This document shows positions 62,523 through 64,000 of a DNA stretch of 64,000 bases, one piece after another (position 1 is the stretch's first letter; the number at the start of each line of letters is the position of its first letter). The stretch spans positions 4,314,001 to 4,378,000 of the forward strand of contig NZ_CP133268.1 of assembly GCF_030915385.1 (NCBI RefSeq). Direction: 5' to 3'. A program made the translations under genes and the position numbers. The notes under the pieces are model-generated. The model did not search any database. It had not been told where the DNA came from and saw nothing but the letters and a program-made list of their open reading frames with translations. Origin of the DNA: Neobacillus sp. PS3-12. Lineage in GTDB: Bacteria; Bacillota; Bacilli; Bacillales; Cytobacillaceae.

Positions 62523-64000
62523 ATGATCAATCAACTTTCATGGAAAGTTGGAGGACAGCAAGGAGAAGGTATTGAGAGTACTGGAGAAATTTTTGCAATT
62601 GCGCTTAACCGCTTAGGCTATTATCTTTACGGTTATCGCCATTTCTCATCACGCATCAAGGGTGGACATACAAACAACAAAATTCGGGTAAGCACTACCC
62701 AAGTTAGAACTATTTCAGACGATCTAGATATACTTGTAGCGTTTGACCAAGAAACAATCGATTTAAACTACAAAGAGCTGCACCGCGGCGGTGTTATTTT
62801 GGCGGATTCAAAATTTGATCCTAAAAAGCCAGAAGACACAGAAGCTAACCTTTATTCAGTTCCATTTACTGAAATGGCAACTGAATTAGGAACTTCTCTA
62901 ATGAAAAACATGGTTGCCATTGGTGCAACATCTGCAGTATTAGATTTGGATATCAGTGTATTTCAAGAAGTCGTACAAGAGATTTTTGGTAAAAAAGGTG
63001 CACAAGTTGTTGCGAAGAACATGGACGCGATCAAAGCTGGCTTTGATTATACAAAAGAAAAGCTTGGCAGTGTTCAAACCATGCAGCTTGAAAAAGCAGA
63101 TGGTACAAAGCGGATGTTCATGATTGGAAACGATGCCATTGCGATGGGTGCGCTAGCTGGAGGCTGCCGTTTCATGGCTGCATACCCAATCACGCCAGCA
63201 TCTGATATTATGGAATATCTAATTAAAAAACTTCCAGCTCTTGGTGGAGCTGTTATTCAAACAGAAGATGAAATCGCTGCTTGTGCAATGACGATTGGTG
63301 CCAATTATGGTGGCGTTCGTGCCCTAACAGCATCTTCTGGTCCTGGATTATCATTAAAAATGGAGGCTATTGGTTTAGCAGGTATGACTGAGACTCCAAT
63401 CGTTATTGTCGATACTCAACGTGGCGGTCCTTCTACTGGATTACCAACAAAACAAGAGCAATCAGACTTAATGGCTATGATTTATGGAACACACGGGGAA
63501 ATTCCAAAAATCGTTATGGCTCCAAGTACAGTACAAGAAGCATTCTATGATACTGCAGAGGCATTCAACCTTGCGGAAGAATATCAATGTCCTGTAATCG
63601 TATTATCCGACCTTCAATTATCATTAGGAAAACAAACAGTTGAACCACTTGATTACAGTAAAGTTGAAATCAGACGCGGTAAGTTAGTTGACCATGAGAT
63701 TGAGAAAGATGAAAATCATCAAGGCGGATACTATAAGCGTTACCTAGTAACAGAAGACGGGATCTCACCTCGTGTTATTCCGGGAATGAAGAACGGTATT
63801 CACCATGTTACAGGCGTAGAGCACGCTGAAACAGGTAAGCCATCTGAAGGAACTACAAACCGTATTGCGCAAATGGATAAACGTATGCGTAAAGTTGAAA
63901 ATATTCGCTTTAATACACCAGTTTATAAGTATACACCACATGAAGACGCTGACGTGTTAATTGTTGGTTTTAATGGAACTCGCGGTGCGATTGAAGAAGC
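62523..64000 (+). CDS. korA: 2-oxoacid:ferredoxin oxidoreductase, fused gamma-alpha subunit (partial)
   Basis: The gene runs off the window, with 492 codons visible. Residues 1-190 form the gamma domain (WKVGGQQGEGIESTGEIFA, HFSSRIKGGHTNN). The alpha/pyrimidine-binding domain follows (NDAIAMGALAGGCRFMAAYP and ITPASDIMEY, then TQRGGPSTGLPTKQEQSDL). With a beta subunit expected just beyond the window it should convert 2-oxoglutarate, or a related 2-oxoacid, to the acyl-CoA with ferredoxin as acceptor. AAAGGGGTG precedes ATG 62523. Substrate is not provable from sequence. Confidence 0.93.
   Translation, partial: MINQLSWKVGGQQGEGIESTGEIFAIALNRLGYYLYGYRHFSSRIKGGHTNNKIRVSTTQVRTISDDLDILVAFDQETIDLNYKELHRGGVILADSKFDPKKPEDTEANLYSVPFTEMATELGTSLMKNMVAIGATSAVLDLDISVFQEVVQEIFGKKGAQVVAKNMDAIKAGFDYTKEKLGSVQTMQLEKADGTKRMFMIGNDAIAMGALAGGCRFMAAYPITPASDIMEYLIKKLPALGGAVIQTEDEIAACAMTIGANYGGVRALTASSGPGLSLKMEAIGLAGMTETPIVIVDTQRGGPSTGLPTKQEQSDLMAMIYGTHGEIPKIVMAPSTVQEAFYDTAEAFNLAEEYQCPVIVLSDLQLSLGKQTVEPLDYSKVEIRRGKLVDHEIEKDENHQGGYYKRYLVTEDGISPRVIPGMKNGIHHVTGVEHAETGKPSEGTTNRIAQMDKRMRKVENIRFNTPVYKYTPHEDADVLIVGFNGTRGAIEE

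Overview
The window is one continuous, almost entirely plus-strand stretch of a low-GC, endospore-forming, flagellated member of the Bacillaceae. The gene order follows the Bacillus subtilis chromosome from the end of the fla/che operon (cheA-cheW-cheC-cheD-sigD-swrB) through rpsB-tsf-pyrH-frr, uppS-cdsA-dxr-rseP-proS-polC, the rimP-nusA-infB-rbfA-truB-ribF-rpsO-pnp translation cluster, ylxY-mlpA-ymxH-dpaAB-asd-dapG-dapA, rnjB-tepA-ylzJ-spoIIIE, the ymf genes, pgsA-cinA-recA, rny-ymdB-spoVS, and into korA. Sporulation genes (dpaAB, spoIIIE, spoVS, ymxH, tepA) and motility genes (che, sigD, swrB) show the lifestyle. Protein similarity and two intergenic repeat types suggest a Bacillus or Neobacillus-like genome; I cannot fix the species.

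Layout. 1-3.2 kb: chemotaxis, sigma-D and SwrB. 3.2-6.5 kb: S2, EF-Ts, UMP kinase and ribosome recycling factor. 6.7-12.7 kb: undecaprenyl-PP synthase, CDP-DAG synthase, DXP reductoisomerase, site-2 protease, ProRS. 12.9-17.2 kb: PolC. 17.3-27.4 kb: ribosome maturation, transcription and translation factors, ending in PNPase. 27.7-35.5 kb: YlxY deacetylase, M16 peptidase, and the lysine/DAP/dipicolinate genes; asd, dapG and dapA make the dihydrodipicolinate that DpaAB turns into spore dipicolinic acid. 35.7-41.1 kb: RNase J2, TepA, SpoIIIE. 41.3-47.0 kb: a GntR regulator and a BMP-type nucleoside ABC transporter under a consensus cre site. 47.1-56.0 kb: YmfF/YmfH, YmfI, YmfJ, a Lon-like protease with degenerate ATPase motifs (an addition relative to B. 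subtilis), YmfK, RodZ-like YmfM, PgsA. 56.0-64 kb: CinA, RecA, RNase Y, YmdB, SpoVS and the start of a 2-oxoacid:ferredoxin oxidoreductase.

Sequence quality is the main caution. Six genes carry a coding break. cheD, rseP, polC (twice), the BMP lipoprotein and cinA have small indels, mostly in short G or A runs; ylxY has an in-frame TGA. PolC is essential, so most of these are probably sequencing errors and the genes are annotated as intact with notes. I see no tRNA, rRNA, CRISPR, prophage or insertion sequence. No clearly new system is present. The points most worth a second look are the ATPase-degenerate Lon-like protease, an RNase J2 with an intact active site, a RecA Walker A substitution, the cre/operator architecture upstream of the GntR gene, the foldback repeats, and several leader RNAs.
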